A stretch of 64,000 nt of DNA from Rosistilla ulvae (lineage in GTDB: Bacteria; Planctomycetota; Planctomycetia; Pirellulales; Pirellulaceae), in the NCBI RefSeq assembly GCF_007741475.1, contig NZ_CP036261.1:6883798-6947797 (forward strand), in the 5' to 3' direction. Positions 1 through 10,979 of the stretch are shown here, in pieces. Every line of letters begins with the position of its first letter. Position 1 is the first letter of the stretch. The position numbers and the translations under genes were made by a program. The notes under the pieces are model-generated. The model saw only the letters and a program-made list of their open reading frames with translations. It ran no database searches and was not told the origin of the DNA.

Positions 1-762
1 GGGCGCAGCGGGTCGTCGATTCCGATCTCCGCGATCGCCACGATCGGATTGGAAGCCGACAGCGCCGAGATCCCGCGACTCGATGGCCAGCGCATGAACG
101 AGATTCAAGGCTTCATCCCCGCGGGCATGCTGCCTTCGACAGTCATCGACGATTTCAAACGCAGGATCGCAAGAGCCAACATTCAATTGCCCACGGGGTA
201 CAGCATTTCGTTTGGAGGCGAAGAGAAGACCCGCAACACCGCCGTCGACAACCTGATGGCCAGCGTCGTGGTGATCGTCGTGCTGATGGTCGCAGCGATG
301 GTGTTGACTTTCGGATCGTTTCGGTTGGCAGCGTTGATCTTTGTTGTCGCCGGTCTCTCGTTCGGCATCAGCCATCTTGCCGTCTGGATTTCCGGATATC
401 CCTTTGGGTTCATGGCGATCGTCGGATCGATGGGTTTGGTCGGCGTTGCGATCAACGATTCGATCGTCGTGCTGGCAGCGATCCGTCAGGATCCCGCGGC
501 GCGAACCGGCGACCACGACGCGTTGGTCGATGTCGTGATGCGATCGACGCGGCACGTCACGGCAACCACTCTGACCACCATCGCTGGTTTTACGCCCCTG
601 TTTTTGGCCGGTGGCGGTTTCTGGCCGCCGTTGGCGATCACGATCGCTGGCGGTGTCGGCGGTGCGACCCTGATCGCATTGTTTTTTGTCCCCGCAGTTT
701 ATGTCTTGATCGCAGCGGCTCAAGAGCAGCCGGAGATCAGCCCGTCCATTCATGCAACATGA
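1..762 (+). CDS. RND-family efflux permease, C-terminal fragment (5' end outside window)
   Basis: The reading frame is open from base 1, so the gene begins before the window; the TTG near 49 is not its real start. The visible 253 residues contain several long hydrophobic segments with an AcrB/MMPL-like layout: a periplasmic stretch ending near 'SISFGGEE', then transmembrane helices rich in V/I/L, a short 'VGVAINDSIV' motif like the RND 'GxxxNxxI' helix, and a last pair of helices. RND proteins are proton-driven inner-membrane exporters that work with a periplasmic adaptor, which would lie upstream. The stop is 76 nt before the polyketide synthase on the same strand, so it may be co-transcribed and export the product. 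Family is fairly sure; substrate is inference. Confidence 0.8.
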   Translation, partial: GRSGSSIPISAIATIGLEADSAEIPRLDGQRMNEIQGFIPAGMLPSTVIDDFKRRIARANIQLPTGYSISFGGEEKTRNTAVDNLMASVVVIVVLMVAAMVLTFGSFRLAALIFVVAGLSFGISHLAVWISGYPFGFMAIVGSMGLVGVAINDSIVVLAAIRQDPAARTGDHDALVDVVMRSTRHVTATTLTTIAGFTPLFLAGGGFWPPLAITIAGGVGGATLIALFFVPAVYVLIAAAQEQPEISPSIHAT

Positions 763-838
763 GCTGCCGGCTGGTGTTGCAGTGTGCAGGTTCGCGTACC
801 GGCAAACCAGCAGGTGATTCACTCGAGAGGAACTTCCA

Positions 839-3800
839 ATGACCGATCAACCGCTTGCAGTCGTAGGGATGGCCTGCCGATTTCCGAAGGGACTCGATAG
901 TATCACGCAACTCTGGGAAGCCCTGAAATCGAGGTTCAACGCGATCGATACGATCCCGGCGGATCGTTGGGATGTCGATCGATATTATTCGTCGAATCCA
1001 GTCTCCAAAGGGAAGGCGTACATTCGGCGTGGCGGCTTTCTTCATCAAGATCCAACAACCTTTGACGCTTCGTTTTTTGGGATCTCGCCGCGCGAAGCCG
1101 AGAACATGGACCCGCAGCAACGCCTGATGTTGGAGGTCGTTTGGGAAGCGTTTGAAAATGCGGGGATCCCGCTGCCCGATCAAGCAGGCAAATCGGTCGG
1201 TGTCTACGTCGGCGGTTTCATGTTGGACCACATGATCACGCAGATGTCGTCGCGGAATCGTTCGCAGATCAACCAGCACAGTGCCGCTGGAATGATGATG
1301 ACGATGCTCTCCAACCGCATCTCGCATACCTACGATCTTCGCGGTCCCAGTCTATCGATCGACACCGCCTGCTCGTCGTCATTGGTCGCGTTCCACTATG
1401 CCTGCCAAGATCTCTGGCGTGGGACGGCGCAGATGGCGATCGTCGGGGGTGTGAATGTGATGATGCGCCCCGAATATCCGATGGGGATGTGCAAGGGACA
1501 CTTCTTGTCGCGCGATGGCGAATCGAAATCGTTCGACGCTCGCGGCGATGGCTATGGGCGTGGCGAAGGAGCGGGCGTTGTGCTGCTGAAGCCGTTGGAA
1601 CACGCGCTCCGCGACGGAGACGAAATCCTCTCGACAGTGATCGGATCGGGAACCAATCAAGACGGCTGCACGGCGGGGATCTCGATGCCCAGCGGCGATG
1701 CCCAACGCGCGTTGATCCAGTCGGTTTGCCAGCGTTACCAGATCCATCCGCTGCAGATCAAATATGTCGAATGCCACGGCACCGGGACCGCGATCGGCGA
1801 TCCCACCGAATGCCAAGCGATCGGCGAAATCTATGGCCAGGGCCGCCATGGCGAAGACCGCGTCGTGATCGGTTCGATCAAAAGCAACACCGGACATATG
1901 GAAGCGTGCGCGGGGATCGCCGGCGTGATCAAAGGCGTGCTGACGACGATCTATCGCCAAGCCGCTCCGCTAGCCAATTTACAAACGCCCAACGAAGCGA
2001 TCGAGTTTGAAAAACTGGGGCTCCGTCTGGCGGACGATCTGATTCCATTGGGCCGCGGCGACGAACCGATCTGTGTCGCAGTGAATTCGTTTGGCTACGG
2101 CGGTTCCAACGCGCACGTGATCTTGCAATCGGCGCCGGCTCACCACCCCCAGCCAAATCTCGCAAAACACCATTGCAATGGAAAGTCACACGCAAACGGG
2201 CATCCGCAGGGCAACGGATCGGTCCATTGCAACGGCAACGGTAACGGTAATGGTAATGGAAAGCCGCTCGATGGGGTCGCTTTGCTTTCGGGAAATGCGA
2301 GTCTCAATCCACACGAACTGCCGCTGATGTTGCCGGTCAGCGCGCGTAGCACGGAAGCCTTAAGAGCTAACGCAGGGAACCTCGAAGCTCGCCTGGCCGA
2401 TCACGTCGAATTGCACGATGTGTTGTATACCGCCGCTCGGCGTCGGCCGCATCTTGCCCAACGGGCCGTTGTGATCGGAAACGATCGCAACGAATTGCGG
2501 CAAGGGCTTCGCTCGCTCGCCGAAGGGCAGGACTCACCGCATGTCGTCGTCGATTCGCAGCCATTCCAAGGACGTCGCGAGTGTGTCTTTGTCTTCACCG
2601 GGATGGGGCCGCAGTGGTGGGGCATGGGGCGGGAACTCTATCGAAAATCGGATATCTACCAGCAAGCGGTCGCGCAAGCCGACATGCTCTTCCAGGAGAT
2701 CGCTGGCTTTTCGATCCTGACCGAAATGCTCAAGGGCGAATCGAGCTCGCGGATCTCGCGAACCCAATACGCTCAACCAGCGAACCTGTTGATCCAAATC
2801 GGGCTGTTGGAGATGTTGGAAGACGCCGGCGTCACCCCCGCCGCCTGTGTCGGCCATTCGGTTGGTGAACTCGGTTCGGCCTATGCCGCGGGGATGCTGA
2901 GTCTCGAAGATGTCTTGACTGTCAGTTTTCATCGCAGCCAATTGCAAGCGACGACGGCCGGAACCGGTTCGATGCTGGCGGTCGGGATTGGCAAACAGGA
3001 AGCGTTGCAGCGAATCGCGGGAATGGGCGATCTCGTTTCGCTGGCAGCTGTTAATGGAACCAACACCGTAACGTTGGCGGGGGACACCGACACGCTGACC
3101 GAACTGTCGCGTCAATTTACGGCGGCCGAGATCTTCAACAAAATGTTGACCGTTGAAGTTCCCTACCACAGCCCGTTGATGGATCCATTGATGGCAGCGT
3201 TGGAACGCCGGCTGTCCGGTTTGCAGACAAGCGCTGCCAAGATCCCGCTCTATTCGACAGTCACCGGTCGCTTGGTGACCGAGGCTTCGTTCGACGCGTC
3301 GTATTGGCCGCTGAACATCCGCCAGCCCGTTGAATTTGCCGATGCGGTCGATTCGATTCTGGACGACGGATACAACACGTTTCTGGAAGTCGGTCCGCAC
3401 CCCGTGCTGTCGTCGGCGCTCCGCGATTGCATCAATGCCGCGGGGAAGGAATGTCGGTTGGTGCACACGCTGCATCGCAAGCAGCCCGAAATCCAAAGCG
3501 TTCACCGCTCCATCGCCGGAGTTTTTACGGCCGGATGCGAATACGAATGGTCCCGCCTGTATCGCACCGGAAAACTGGTTTCGTTGCCCAATTACGCCTG
3601 GCAGCGCGAGCGATTGTGGTTGGAAAACGACCGCGCCGCGCAGGACCGCATCAACCCGATCATCCATCCCATTTTGGGAACCCAAGAAGCGCTCTCGGCT
3701 CCCGTTTGGCGAAACGACTTCGACCACGAAGCCGTTGCCTACTTGAGAGATCACATCGTCGCCGGCATCCCCGTGTTGCCAGCGGCTGCCTACATCGAAT

Positions 3801-6800
3801 CGCTGCTGGAACTTGCGGCGATCCAGTTCCCCGACGCGGCGAAGTTGGCGATTCGCGATTTGCAGATCGCGGCGCCGATGATCATCGCTCCCGACCGTGG
3901 ACTCGATTTCACGACCACCTACGACGCGTCCCGGCAATCCGCCCAAATCCGCAGCTTGGAAAATGGACGTCTCGGCACGGGGCAGGTCCATGTCACCGCG
4001 TCGATCGCTCCGCTTCCACATTCGCAAACGCAGGCGATCGATCTGCCCGACCTGCTTGCGAAGTTCGCCAAGCCGGCGGATGTCGATTCGTTTTACAGGG
4101 AACTGCGGCAGGTCGGATTGATGTATGGGCCCTATTTCCAAGCGGTCAAAGAGCTTCGCATCGGTCGAACCGATCGTCAGGTGCTGGCCCGGGTCGAAAT
4201 CGACGACACGCTACGCGAACATCCTGCCAAATACAAAATGCATCCGACGCTGTTGGATGGTTGCTTCCAAACGTTGATGTCGCTGTTGGTCCATTCGGAG
4301 ACAACCTATCTGCCAACACAGATCGGTGAACTCTGCCTGTATGTCGATTCGCTGCCCGACACGATCTGGTGCCTCGGCAAAATGACAGCCCAAACCGATC
4401 GGCAGATCACTTGCGACCTGACCCTTTGCGACGACCAGGGGCAGGTCGTCGGCGTGGTCCGTTCGCTACTGGCGACCGCCGCCAACCGGCCTCAACGGAC
4501 CGACCAGTTCGGCGACGTCGTCAAGCGACAGATCCTCGATTACCAATGGCGAATCGCCGACACACTCGACGAGCCACGGCGACTGGGGCATTGGTTGGTG
4601 GTGGGAGCTTCCAACGATGTGGCTCAACAGGTTTCGATGCAGATCGAAAACTACGGCGCGATGATTTCGGGAAGAGTCGAGTTTGGCGATGCCTTTGTCG
4701 ACGACGGCGGCCTGTTTTGTATCCGTCCCGATTCGATCGACGATGCGCGGCAGGTATTAAATCGCTGTGGCGAACTGGACGGCGTCGTCTTCTTCAACAG
4801 CCTCGACGTGATGGTTGCCGAGCAAGATCCGACGGGGGAACAATCGATCGCAGCCCTCGTCACGATGACACAAGCGATGTTGGAGATCGATCCCACGAAA
4901 CGACCACGAGCCTATGTTGTCACTCAGTCGGCGTTTGCTGTCGATGAAGAAGATACCCCAGTCGAACCACGTCAGACGGCTGTGAACGGATTCGTTCGCG
5001 TCGCCGCCAACGAACTCGAAGGCTTCCAGTTCACGTCGGTCGATCTACCGGCATCGACCGATTCGGCGACCTGCGACGCCGTCGCGTTGGAACTGTTGTG
5101 CGACGCCGTGGAAGACGAAGTTGCGATTCGCAATCTGGCCCGTTGGACCAGCGAGTTGCTGGAATCGCCTTGCCTGGACGACGATCGAATCGAATATCGA
5201 ATCCCCGACGATCAGCATCCGATTCTGATCCGACCGCTGCGGCCCGATACCGAACAGGTTGGAACGGTCCGAATTCTAGCCGCTCCCCAACCGGCGATCG
5301 GTCCCAGCGACGTGCGGGTTCGCGTGGAAAAGTCGTTGCTGCCACTGAATTTGGTTTTGGATCAATTGGCGGATCATATCGAACAACCGCTGATCGAAAT
5401 CGTCGGGACGATTCTCGAAGCAGGCGACGAAGTCGACGATTTGCGTGCCGGGATGCAGGTCTGCGGGTTTGCGCCCGCCGATCTCGCTAGCCAGCTATCC
5501 GGTCGCCGAGATCGCTTTCATCTGGTCGAAATTCCATCGACGGACCATGCACCCCAGTTGGTTGCCAACGTTGGGATCCGTGTTCGAGCACGATGTGCCC
5601 TGCATGGGATCGATCTCGAATCGGGCGACGCGGCGCTCGTCGATACGAACCCGATGTCGCTGGCTGTTGCTGAATTGCTCGCCGCCCGCGGCGTTCGCGT
5701 CACGGTGGTGACACAGGACACAGCGTCGGCCATGCAAAATCTGCCGTCGAATTACAACATCGTCCCCGCTTGTCCGGAGAGCCTTCATGACGCGGTGCAG
5801 CAGGAAACGGGAGGGCGTGGTTTTGCGGTTCTGGTCGCGGGGATGCAGGCTTGGCTGGCATCGTTTGATCTACGTGTAATCGTCGCTGGAGGAGCGGTGA
5901 TCGATACCGACGACACGCCTCAAGCGTTCTCCTTGCCGCCGACCGTCGCCTCGATTGCCCGAACCGCTCTGTCCGTCTTGGCGGCCAAACCGGGACGGCT
6001 TCGCGCGGCGCTGGAGCATGTTGTCGGCGAGCTGCTGAAAAACGAATCGCCCGAGTGTTCAGCGCTAGAAGTTTCGGTGGTCGATGTCGCTTGGCAAGTT
6101 TTGCCGCTGCGTGAAACCAAAACGCAAGTTGTGATCTCCTACGACACCCGCGGCCAAGATCTGCCGATTGTGCAACGCGACGATCTGCGTTTGCGAGCCG
6201 ACGCAACTTATCTGATCACCGGTGGATTTGGGGGCTTCGGCCGCAAGACCGCTCGTTGGTTGATCGAACAAGGCGCCCGGCATCTCGTGTTAACCGGACG
6301 CGCCAGCGCCGACGATGACGACAAAAAAGCGTTCGTGCAGGAACTCGAAAGCCTCGGCGCATCGGTTCAAGCTGCAGCGTGTGATACATCCGATTTTTCC
6401 CAGGTCCAGTCGCTGTTGGGTGCGATCCAAAACCAGATGCCTGCACTGAAAGGAGTCTTCCATTCGGCAGCGGTGATCATGGATCAAGCGATTGCTGACA
6501 TCGAGCTTTCCAACCTGCAAAGCGTGCTGCGCAGCAAGGCCCTGGGCGCATGGAATCTGCACCTCGCTACCGAGGATCTCGACCTCGATCACTTTGTGCT
6601 CTATTCCTCGCTGGCCAATCAAGTTGGCAACAGCCGGCAAGCGGCCTATTGTGCGGCCAACGGTTTCCTGAACGGTTTGGCTCATCATCGCAAGGCGATC
6701 GGGCTGCCCGCGACAAGCGTCTGTTGGGGAGCGATCTCGGATGTCGGCGTCGTCGCTCGAGATGAAAAACTGGAGCAGTTCCTGCGGTATGTCGGTCTGC

Positions 6801-7342
6801 GTGGGCTGCCATCGGCCGAGGCGTTGGGCTTGCTGCGGCAAGGGCTCGCGCGCGACGTGACGCAGTTCGGCATGGTCCTGATCACCTCCTGGGCCGATTG
6901 GGCGAGGTTCGAAACCTTGGGTGGCAAGTCGCCTCGCTTTGCCGCATTGATCGAAGCCGATTCGGCACCGCAAGACAACGCCTTGCGCGATCAATTGATC
7001 GAAGAACTCTCGGGGCTCAGCGACGCCGACCAGATCGATCTGGTTGCCGGCCTGATTCGCGAGATCGTTGGCGTCGTCCTCAAGTCGGCTCCCGAAGCGA
7101 TCGCCGTGGATCGGCCGGTCAGCGAATTGGGAGTCGATTCGTTGATGGCGACCGAGATCCAACAAATGTTCGATAGCCAGCTGGGATTAAAAGTCTCGGT
7201 CCTCGAATTGGTCGGTGAAGCCACGATCCGATCGCTGGCCGTCGGATCACTCGCTTCCCTTGGAACGGCAACCTCGCTGCCAAGCAAGTCGGACAGTCGA
7301 CCGGCAGCGTCGCTGGATCCCACAGCGGCCGCTCCTGTGTAA
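839..7342 (+). CDS. Iterative type I polyketide synthase (KS-AT-DH-psiKR-ER*-KR-ACP)
   Basis: This 2167-residue cytosolic megasynthase would build a reduced polyketide or fatty chain. Domains in order: ketosynthase (about 3-430) with active Cys in 'DTACSSS' near 178, 'HGTGT' near 313 and 'NTGH' near 350; an NG-rich linker (about 445-480); acyltransferase (about 580-880) with 'GHSVGE' near 672; dehydratase (about 940-1210) with an intact HxxxGxxxxP at about 972 and a later DxxxQ ('DGCFQ'); a structural KR half (about 1225-1450); an ER-like stretch (about 1465-1770) without a recognisable NADPH glycine loop; ketoreductase (about 1785-2010) with 'TGGFGGFG', 'YSS' and 'AAYCAAN'; and one ACP whose attachment Ser is 2101 in 'GVDSL'. 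There is no thioesterase. The ATG has a good GAGGA ribosome site 8 nt upstream. A single module with one ACP implies iterative use. Product is unknown. Confidence 0.95.
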   Translation: MTDQPLAVVGMACRFPKGLDSITQLWEALKSRFNAIDTIPADRWDVDRYYSSNPVSKGKAYIRRGGFLHQDPTTFDASFFGISPREAENMDPQQRLMLEVVWEAFENAGIPLPDQAGKSVGVYVGGFMLDHMITQMSSRNRSQINQHSAAGMMMTMLSNRISHTYDLRGPSLSIDTACSSSLVAFHYACQDLWRGTAQMAIVGGVNVMMRPEYPMGMCKGHFLSRDGESKSFDARGDGYGRGEGAGVVLLKPLEHALRDGDEILSTVIGSGTNQDGCTAGISMPSGDAQRALIQSVCQRYQIHPLQIKYVECHGTGTAIGDPTECQAIGEIYGQGRHGEDRVVIGSIKSNTGHMEACAGIAGVIKGVLTTIYRQAAPLANLQTPNEAIEFEKLGLRLADDLIPLGRGDEPICVAVNSFGYGGSNAHVILQSAPAHHPQPNLAKHHCNGKSHANGHPQGNGSVHCNGNGNGNGNGKPLDGVALLSGNASLNPHELPLMLPVSARSTEALRANAGNLEARLADHVELHDVLYTAARRRPHLAQRAVVIGNDRNELRQGLRSLAEGQDSPHVVVDSQPFQGRRECVFVFTGMGPQWWGMGRELYRKSDIYQQAVAQADMLFQEIAGFSILTEMLKGESSSRISRTQYAQPANLLIQIGLLEMLEDAGVTPAACVGHSVGELGSAYAAGMLSLEDVLTVSFHRSQLQATTAGTGSMLAVGIGKQEALQRIAGMGDLVSLAAVNGTNTVTLAGDTDTLTELSRQFTAAEIFNKMLTVEVPYHSPLMDPLMAALERRLSGLQTSAAKIPLYSTVTGRLVTEASFDASYWPLNIRQPVEFADAVDSILDDGYNTFLEVGPHPVLSSALRDCINAAGKECRLVHTLHRKQPEIQSVHRSIAGVFTAGCEYEWSRLYRTGKLVSLPNYAWQRERLWLENDRAAQDRINPIIHPILGTQEALSAPVWRNDFDHEAVAYLRDHIVAGIPVLPAAAYIESLLELAAIQFPDAAKLAIRDLQIAAPMIIAPDRGLDFTTTYDASRQSAQIRSLENGRLGTGQVHVTASIAPLPHSQTQAIDLPDLLAKFAKPADVDSFYRELRQVGLMYGPYFQAVKELRIGRTDRQVLARVEIDDTLREHPAKYKMHPTLLDGCFQTLMSLLVHSETTYLPTQIGELCLYVDSLPDTIWCLGKMTAQTDRQITCDLTLCDDQGQVVGVVRSLLATAANRPQRTDQFGDVVKRQILDYQWRIADTLDEPRRLGHWLVVGASNDVAQQVSMQIENYGAMISGRVEFGDAFVDDGGLFCIRPDSIDDARQVLNRCGELDGVVFFNSLDVMVAEQDPTGEQSIAALVTMTQAMLEIDPTKRPRAYVVTQSAFAVDEEDTPVEPRQTAVNGFVRVAANELEGFQFTSVDLPASTDSATCDAVALELLCDAVEDEVAIRNLARWTSELLESPCLDDDRIEYRIPDDQHPILIRPLRPDTEQVGTVRILAAPQPAIGPSDVRVRVEKSLLPLNLVLDQLADHIEQPLIEIVGTILEAGDEVDDLRAGMQVCGFAPADLASQLSGRRDRFHLVEIPSTDHAPQLVANVGIRVRARCALHGIDLESGDAALVDTNPMSLAVAELLAARGVRVTVVTQDTASAMQNLPSNYNIVPACPESLHDAVQQETGGRGFAVLVAGMQAWLASFDLRVIVAGGAVIDTDDTPQAFSLPPTVASIARTALSVLAAKPGRLRAALEHVVGELLKNESPECSALEVSVVDVAWQVLPLRETKTQVVISYDTRGQDLPIVQRDDLRLRADATYLITGGFGGFGRKTARWLIEQGARHLVLTGRASADDDDKKAFVQELESLGASVQAAACDTSDFSQVQSLLGAIQNQMPALKGVFHSAAVIMDQAIADIELSNLQSVLRSKALGAWNLHLATEDLDLDHFVLYSSLANQVGNSRQAAYCAANGFLNGLAHHRKAIGLPATSVCWGAISDVGVVARDEKLEQFLRYVGLRGLPSAEALGLLRQGLARDVTQFGMVLITSWADWARFETLGGKSPRFAALIEADSAPQDNALRDQLIEELSGLSDADQIDLVAGLIREIVGVVLKSAPEAIAVDRPVSELGVDSLMATEIQQMFDSQLGLKVSVLELVGEATIRSLAVGSLASLGTATSLPSKSDSRPAASLDPTAAAPV
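2231..2260 (+). repeat. Hexanucleotide repeat coding an Asn-Gly linker in the PKS
   Basis: Five tandem copies of an aacggt-like hexamer (variants aacggc, aatggt, aatgga) encode alternating Asn-Gly. They sit in the flexible linker between the ketosynthase and acyltransferase domains, where repeat length can change without breaking the frame. Confidence 0.75.
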
Positions 7343-7427
7343 ACGCCTGCCCTAAAATTGCCAGTGACCGGTTCCGCCGCGACGCCAGACCACAACATGA
7401 AGATGCAGCAACAAGAGGACAACCAAG

Positions 7428-8774
7428 ATGAGCGTTAAATCGAGCCTCGAGCGATTGAAGATGCAGATCCGGCGGGAGAGTTCCGATTCGGAAGAGGATA
7501 ACGCCGCGAACAAACCGCCCCAATCGCGCGGCGAAGTCAAAGCTTCGCCAGCCTTCTATCAATTCGACAAGTTTCCCGAATACAAAGAATTCACCACGAT
7601 GGAGTGGTACCTGGATAAGGAGAAATATCCACGCACCCAGTTCCTCAAGCGGCTGTCGGCTTCCGATGCGACAGTGAATCTCGAAGGTCGCGAGATGATC
7701 AACTATTCGACCTACAACTACCTCGGGCTGGCTGGAGACGCCCGTGTGAAAGAGGCGGCCAAACGAGCGGTCGACACTTTTGGAACCAGCACCGGTTCGG
7801 GGCGTTCGATCACCGGCGAGATCGAATTGCACCGTGCGTTTGAAACAGAGATCTGCGAGGTTCTGGGAACCGAAGATGCCGTGCTGTCGGTCGGCGGATA
7901 CAGCACCAACACGTTTGCCATCGGTTATCTGTGTCGCAACAAAGATTTAATCCTCTACGACGAACTGATCCACAATTCGGCGTTGGCCGGCTGCAAGATG
8001 ACCGCGGCGCGACGAATCGGTTTTCCACACAACGACTACGAAGCGTTGGAGGCTCTGCTAGCCGAGAACCGCGGTAAATTTGAACGCGTGTTGATCCTGG
8101 TCGAAGGGGTCTACAGCATGGATGGCGACATCCCCGCCCTGCCTCGGTTGATCGATATCAAACGAAGGTACAAGGCGTTGTTGATGGTCGACGAAGCACA
8201 TTCCTTTGGGATCATCGGCCCCAACGGTTTAGGCGTCACCGACTATTTTGACTTCGATCCGCACGACGTCGACATCTACTTTGGTTCGCTGAGTAAATCG
8301 TTTGGAACGTGCGGAGGCTACATCGCTGGCCCGGGGCCGCTGATCGCGATGCTCAAGTATTTCGCTCCTGGCGTGTTGTTGTACGGCGCCGCGCCGACCC
8401 CCGCCAACACCGCTGCGGGGCTGGAATCGCTGCGGATTATGCGGGCCGAACCCGAGCGGGCGCGGCGGCTTGTCGACAACGCCCGCTACTTTATCGAGCG
8501 TGCCAAAGCCGCGGGGCTAGACACTTACAACAGCCACGATTCGGCAGTCGTTCCGCTGATGTGCCGCGATTCTGAACTGGCGTTATGGCTTTCGATGGCG
8601 TTGTTTGTACAGGGAATCTGCGTCTACCCGATGCTGCATCCGATCGTCCCTCGCGACAAATCTCGCCTGCGATTTTTCATCAACACGTTTCATACGCACG
8701 AACAACTCGATTACACGATCCAGTGCATCGTCGACAATTTGCGAGTCGCACCGAAGTCGAAGGGGGTGTTCTAG
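7428..8774 (+). CDS. PLP-dependent alpha-oxoamine synthase (AONS/SPT/KBL family)
   Basis: These 448 residues match the fold-type I aminotransferase family that condenses an acyl thioester with an amino acid, losing CO2 (8-amino-7-oxononanoate synthase, serine palmitoyltransferase, 2-amino-3-ketobutyrate ligase). Visible marks are 'NYLGL', the glycine-rich 'GTSTGSGRSITG', the 'DEAHSFG' cofactor Asp-His segment and the PLP lysine at residue 290 in 'GSLSKSFG'. An N-terminal extension of about 75 residues, charged at first, precedes the core. The ATG follows an AAGAGGA ribosome site. It starts 85 nt after a PKS that lacks a thioesterase, so it probably offloads the ACP-bound chain onto an amino acid. 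The amino acid used cannot be read from sequence. It is unlikely to be BioF because no biotin genes are nearby. Confidence 0.93.
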   Translation: MSVKSSLERLKMQIRRESSDSEEDNAANKPPQSRGEVKASPAFYQFDKFPEYKEFTTMEWYLDKEKYPRTQFLKRLSASDATVNLEGREMINYSTYNYLGLAGDARVKEAAKRAVDTFGTSTGSGRSITGEIELHRAFETEICEVLGTEDAVLSVGGYSTNTFAIGYLCRNKDLILYDELIHNSALAGCKMTAARRIGFPHNDYEALEALLAENRGKFERVLILVEGVYSMDGDIPALPRLIDIKRRYKALLMVDEAHSFGIIGPNGLGVTDYFDFDPHDVDIYFGSLSKSFGTCGGYIAGPGPLIAMLKYFAPGVLLYGAAPTPANTAAGLESLRIMRAEPERARRLVDNARYFIERAKAAGLDTYNSHDSAVVPLMCRDSELALWLSMALFVQGICVYPMLHPIVPRDKSRLRFFINTFHTHEQLDYTIQCIVDNLRVAPKSKGVF

Positions 8775-9775
8775 TGTCCGGCATGAAACAGATTCGATTT
8801 GAAAAATTTGGCCCGCCAAGCCAAGTCGCCAAATGCGTGACCGTCGATGCGGTGGGGGAACCGTCGGCGTGGGAGGTGGTTGTCGACATCGAAGCGTTCC
8901 CGATCAACCCAGCCGACCTGGCGACATTGGCGGGCCGCTACGGATCGCTTCCCAAATTGCCCGCCGCGATCGGGATGGAAGCTGTCGGACGGGTGGCGCG
9001 GTGCGGCGAAGCTGTCAAAGATTTGCAAGTCGGCGACCGCGTGATGGTGACCGCCAACAACAACTGGGCTCAACAGCGAAAGGTCCCCGCCGCGGCCGTG
9101 CACAAATTGCCTGCCGACGGGGATCTGCATCAGTTTGCGTTGATGAAAGTGAATCCGGCGACGGCGCTACTGTTGTTAGAGCACGATGGTCAATTGAAGC
9201 CCAAGGATTGGTTGATTCAGAACGCGCCGCTATCGAGCGTCGGTCGCTGCATCATGCAGATCGCGCGGGTCCAAGGACTGCGGACGATCAATGTCGTACG
9301 ACGCCCCGAATCGATCGACCACGTCAAACGTTTCGGTGGCGATGTCGCGGTTGTCGACGGGCCCCAGTTGGAACAACGCGTCCGCGAAGCGATCAAGAAC
9401 CAACCCTTGCGACTGGGACTCGATGCTGTCGCCGGAACAAGCACCAGTCGCTTGGCCGCGTGTCTTAGCGAAGGATCAACGATCGTCAACTATGGAATGC
9501 TGTCGGGCGAGGAGTGTAGCGTCGGCGGCGACCAGTTGATCTTCCGCGGCATCCGCCTGGAGGGCTTCTGGCTTTCCAAGCGTTTGAATCGCATGACCTT
9601 GCCACAGCGAACGGCACTCTACGACGCGATCAGCGAGATGATCGCACGAAAGACGCTGCAATTCGAAGTCGATTCGTCCTTCGCGATGGATGAGATCGCC
9701 GCCGCGCTGGCTCGCGCCGAAGAACCGGGCCGCAGTGGCAAAGTGATCGTTTCGGTCGCCGGACAATCCGCCTGA
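8774..9775 (+). CDS. Stand-alone MDR-family enoyl reductase-like oxidoreductase (MECR/quinone-oxidoreductase type)
   Basis: The protein of 333 residues is a medium-chain dehydrogenase/reductase without the catalytic zinc pattern, close in layout to mitochondrial 2-enoyl thioester reductase and quinone oxidoreductase: an N-terminal GroES-like half ('INPADL', 'GMEAVGRV', 'VGDRV') and a nucleotide-binding half ('QNAPLSSVGRCIMQIA'). The GTG at 8774 overlaps the TAG of the oxoamine synthase by one base and has a GAAGGGGG ribosome site; the ATG at 8783 is the alternative. Coupled to a PKS whose own ER domain looks inactive, it most likely acts in trans as the enoyl reductase, using NAD(P)H. The role in trans is inference. 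Confidence 0.85.
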   Translation: MSGMKQIRFEKFGPPSQVAKCVTVDAVGEPSAWEVVVDIEAFPINPADLATLAGRYGSLPKLPAAIGMEAVGRVARCGEAVKDLQVGDRVMVTANNNWAQQRKVPAAAVHKLPADGDLHQFALMKVNPATALLLLEHDGQLKPKDWLIQNAPLSSVGRCIMQIARVQGLRTINVVRRPESIDHVKRFGGDVAVVDGPQLEQRVREAIKNQPLRLGLDAVAGTSTSRLAACLSEGSTIVNYGMLSGEECSVGGDQLIFRGIRLEGFWLSKRLNRMTLPQRTALYDAISEMIARKTLQFEVDSSFAMDEIAAALARAEEPGRSGKVIVSVAGQSA

Positions 9776-9788
9776 TTTTGATTTCCCA

Positions 9789-10979
9789 ATGCAAAGAACC
9801 CAACGCCTGCCGACATCCGAAGAAGCTGCCAAATCGCAGCACCATGCCGACGCTGCGCCCACGACGGTGGAAGCAGTTCGCGCGATCGACGCCATCGCTC
9901 CCGCAACCGGTACCGCGGGGCAGGTCGCCGAAGGCGTCTGGTGGATTCGTCTGCCCGTTGCTGCGGGTCCGGGGCATGTCAATGTCTATGCGTTGCAAGA
10001 TCGCGATGGCATCGTGTTGGTCGACACCGGAACCAACGCGCCGCAAACACTGCAGGCTTTGACGGAGGCACTTCGATTTTTAAAATCAAGCTGCGGCACG
10101 GTTCGCCGCGTTGTGATGACGCACCACCATCCCGATCACATCGGGCTGGCGGGCTGGTTCGCCGAGCAAGGAGCCGAGATCGTGGCGACGCGAGGCACCC
10201 TCGCCGTGGCGCGTCGCATGTTGCACGACAAGACGTTGCTGCGGACGCCCGAAGAGATCGATTTTGCGGTACTATCCGGCATGAAGGATCTGGAATTGGC
10301 TGCCTTCATCCGACGTCCCAAGCGACGGTATGCCGATGCGGTGGCTATGTTGCCCAACGCGACCAGCGTCATCGCCGACGGGGAAACCTTACAAATTGGA
10401 AGACGTTGCTGGAGAGCCATCGTTGGCAACGGGCACGCGGTCGATCACCTGACGCTCTGCTCCAACGACGGGCTGGTGATCAGCGGCGATCAGATCTTGC
10501 CCGGTATGTCGACGAACCTGAACGTTCCCGCGGACCACCCCAATCTGGATCCCATCGCCGCCTGGCGATACACCTGCCGCCGTATTGGAGAACGGATCGA
10601 CGACCGATCGATCTGCCTGCCCGGACACCACACTCCGTTCACGGGAATCGCGATTCGATCTCGGCAGATGATCGCCAGCCAAGAAGCGGTCGCGTCTCGG
10701 TTGCTGGAACATTTGCAGCGTCCTCGGACGGCGATCGATTGCCTGGCGGCGATCTATCGACGGACGTTAAGCCTTGCAGAACGAACGCTGCTGTTCCCCG
10801 AAGCGGTCGGCTACATGAACCATCTGGCCACCCGTGGCGAGGTCGTTGGCCTGCCGCGTGGCAAAACGATCGTCTGGCAAAAACAGCGTCGCCCGCGCGG
10901 TGATGCGATCCGGCGTGATGCCTCGCAGACAATCTCGCGTCTGTACAACTTCTCTTCCGAGGTCGATGAAACCCGATGA
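9789..10979 (+). CDS. Metallo-beta-lactamase-fold hydrolase (LACTB2-like, possible thioesterase)
   Basis: This 396-residue protein has the metal-binding signature 'THHHPDH' (HxHxDH), a later 'GNGHAVDHL' histidine and 'SGDQIL' aspartate, and 'LPGHHTPF' near the end of the core, as expected for a two-metal hydrolase. A C-terminal region of about 100 residues resembles the winged-helix tail of LACTB2-type enzymes. Such enzymes act as stand-alone thioesterases for some fungal non-reducing PKSs, so it may hydrolyse stalled chains or the product; that role is inferred only from position. It starts 13 nt after the reductase without a clear ribosome site, and its stop overlaps the next start by 4 nt (ATGA). 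The first 40 residues are polar and low in conservation, so the true start may be later. Confidence 0.88.
   Translation: MQRTQRLPTSEEAAKSQHHADAAPTTVEAVRAIDAIAPATGTAGQVAEGVWWIRLPVAAGPGHVNVYALQDRDGIVLVDTGTNAPQTLQALTEALRFLKSSCGTVRRVVMTHHHPDHIGLAGWFAEQGAEIVATRGTLAVARRMLHDKTLLRTPEEIDFAVLSGMKDLELAAFIRRPKRRYADAVAMLPNATSVIADGETLQIGRRCWRAIVGNGHAVDHLTLCSNDGLVISGDQILPGMSTNLNVPADHPNLDPIAAWRYTCRRIGERIDDRSICLPGHHTPFTGIAIRSRQMIASQEAVASRLLEHLQRPRTAIDCLAAIYRRTLSLAERTLLFPEAVGYMNHLATRGEVVGLPRGKTIVWQKQRRPRGDAIRRDASQTISRLYNFSSEVDETR

Noticed and set aside
2534-4141. 535-codon frame on the minus strand within the PKS
   Set aside because: It is antisense to well-conserved ketosynthase/acyltransferase/dehydratase domains, has no domain of its own and is rich in Arg/Gln, a common shadow in GC-rich genes.
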